This document shows positions 14,798-14,827 of a DNA stretch of 14,827 nt, piece by piece. Both the position numbers and the translations under genes were made by a program. Origin of the DNA: an uncultured Granulicatella sp. (lineage in GTDB: Bacteria; Bacillota; Bacilli; Lactobacillales; Aerococcaceae); the NCBI GenBank assembly GCA_947254045.1, contig CAMYBO010000018.1:1-14827 (forward strand), in the 5' to 3' direction. A model generated the notes under the pieces. The model did no database searches and had not been told where the DNA came from. It worked only from the letters and a program-made list of their open reading frames with translations. Within the stretch, counting starts at the first letter, position 1; each line of letters opens with the position of its first letter.

Positions 14798-14827
14798 CGC
14801 CTATGGTAAGAAACCAAAAAGTTCTTC

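Overview
The window is a stretch of AT-rich chromosome from a low-GC Gram-positive bacterium. Strong AGGAGG-type ribosome binding sites, TTG starts, the ylaN-ftsW-pyc and rsmD-coaD-sepM-comEA-comEC-holA-rpsT gene strings, and an Fst-type antisense RNA all point to Firmicutes, most likely Lactobacillales. A Carnobacteriaceae-like or Enterococcaceae-like host is my guess; family cannot be fixed by eye.

Layout. (1) 1-2119: 3' part of tex, cut by the window edge, followed by a hairpin terminator. (2) 2225-2625: about 400 bp with no convincing protein gene. It holds a candidate small RNA (2406-2511) that looks like the antitoxin RNA of an Fst-type type I toxin-antitoxin locus, but no intact toxin lies opposite it, and then the extended -10 promoter of the next operon. 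(3) 2626-7945: ylaN, ftsW, pyc and ylbG, tightly packed (ftsW and pyc overlap by 32 bp), closed by a perfect-stem terminator at 7957-8001. (4) 8091-13227: promoter, then rsmD, coaD, a PDZ/Lon-type membrane protease (YlbL/SepM), comEA and comEC, with gaps of 9, 2, 47 and -4 bp. (5) holA (13287-14315), probably with its own promoter, facing rpsT (minus strand) across a shared bidirectional terminator. rpsT has a strong promoter, a structured leader and a TTG start.

Most of the window is conserved housekeeping: RNA/transcription factor Tex, the iron-linked regulator YlaN, septal peptidoglycan polymerisation (FtsW), anaplerotic oxaloacetate supply (pyruvate carboxylase), rRNA methylation (RsmD), CoA synthesis (CoaD), the clamp-loader delta subunit (HolA) and ribosomal protein S20. 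The accessory theme is DNA uptake: ComEA and ComEC, co-directional with a SepM-like protease whose streptococcal relative matures the competence peptide. comEB, present between comEA and comEC in Bacillus, is absent.

The points most worth a second look are the ComEC C-terminal metallo-beta-lactamase-like domain, in which every recognisable metal-binding motif is replaced while the fold seems kept; the orphan Fst-type antitoxin RNA; and a 9-bp tandem duplication at the ftsW/pyc overlap that creates two in-frame pyc start codons. I found no mobile element, CRISPR array, rRNA or tRNA, and no wholly new multi-gene system.
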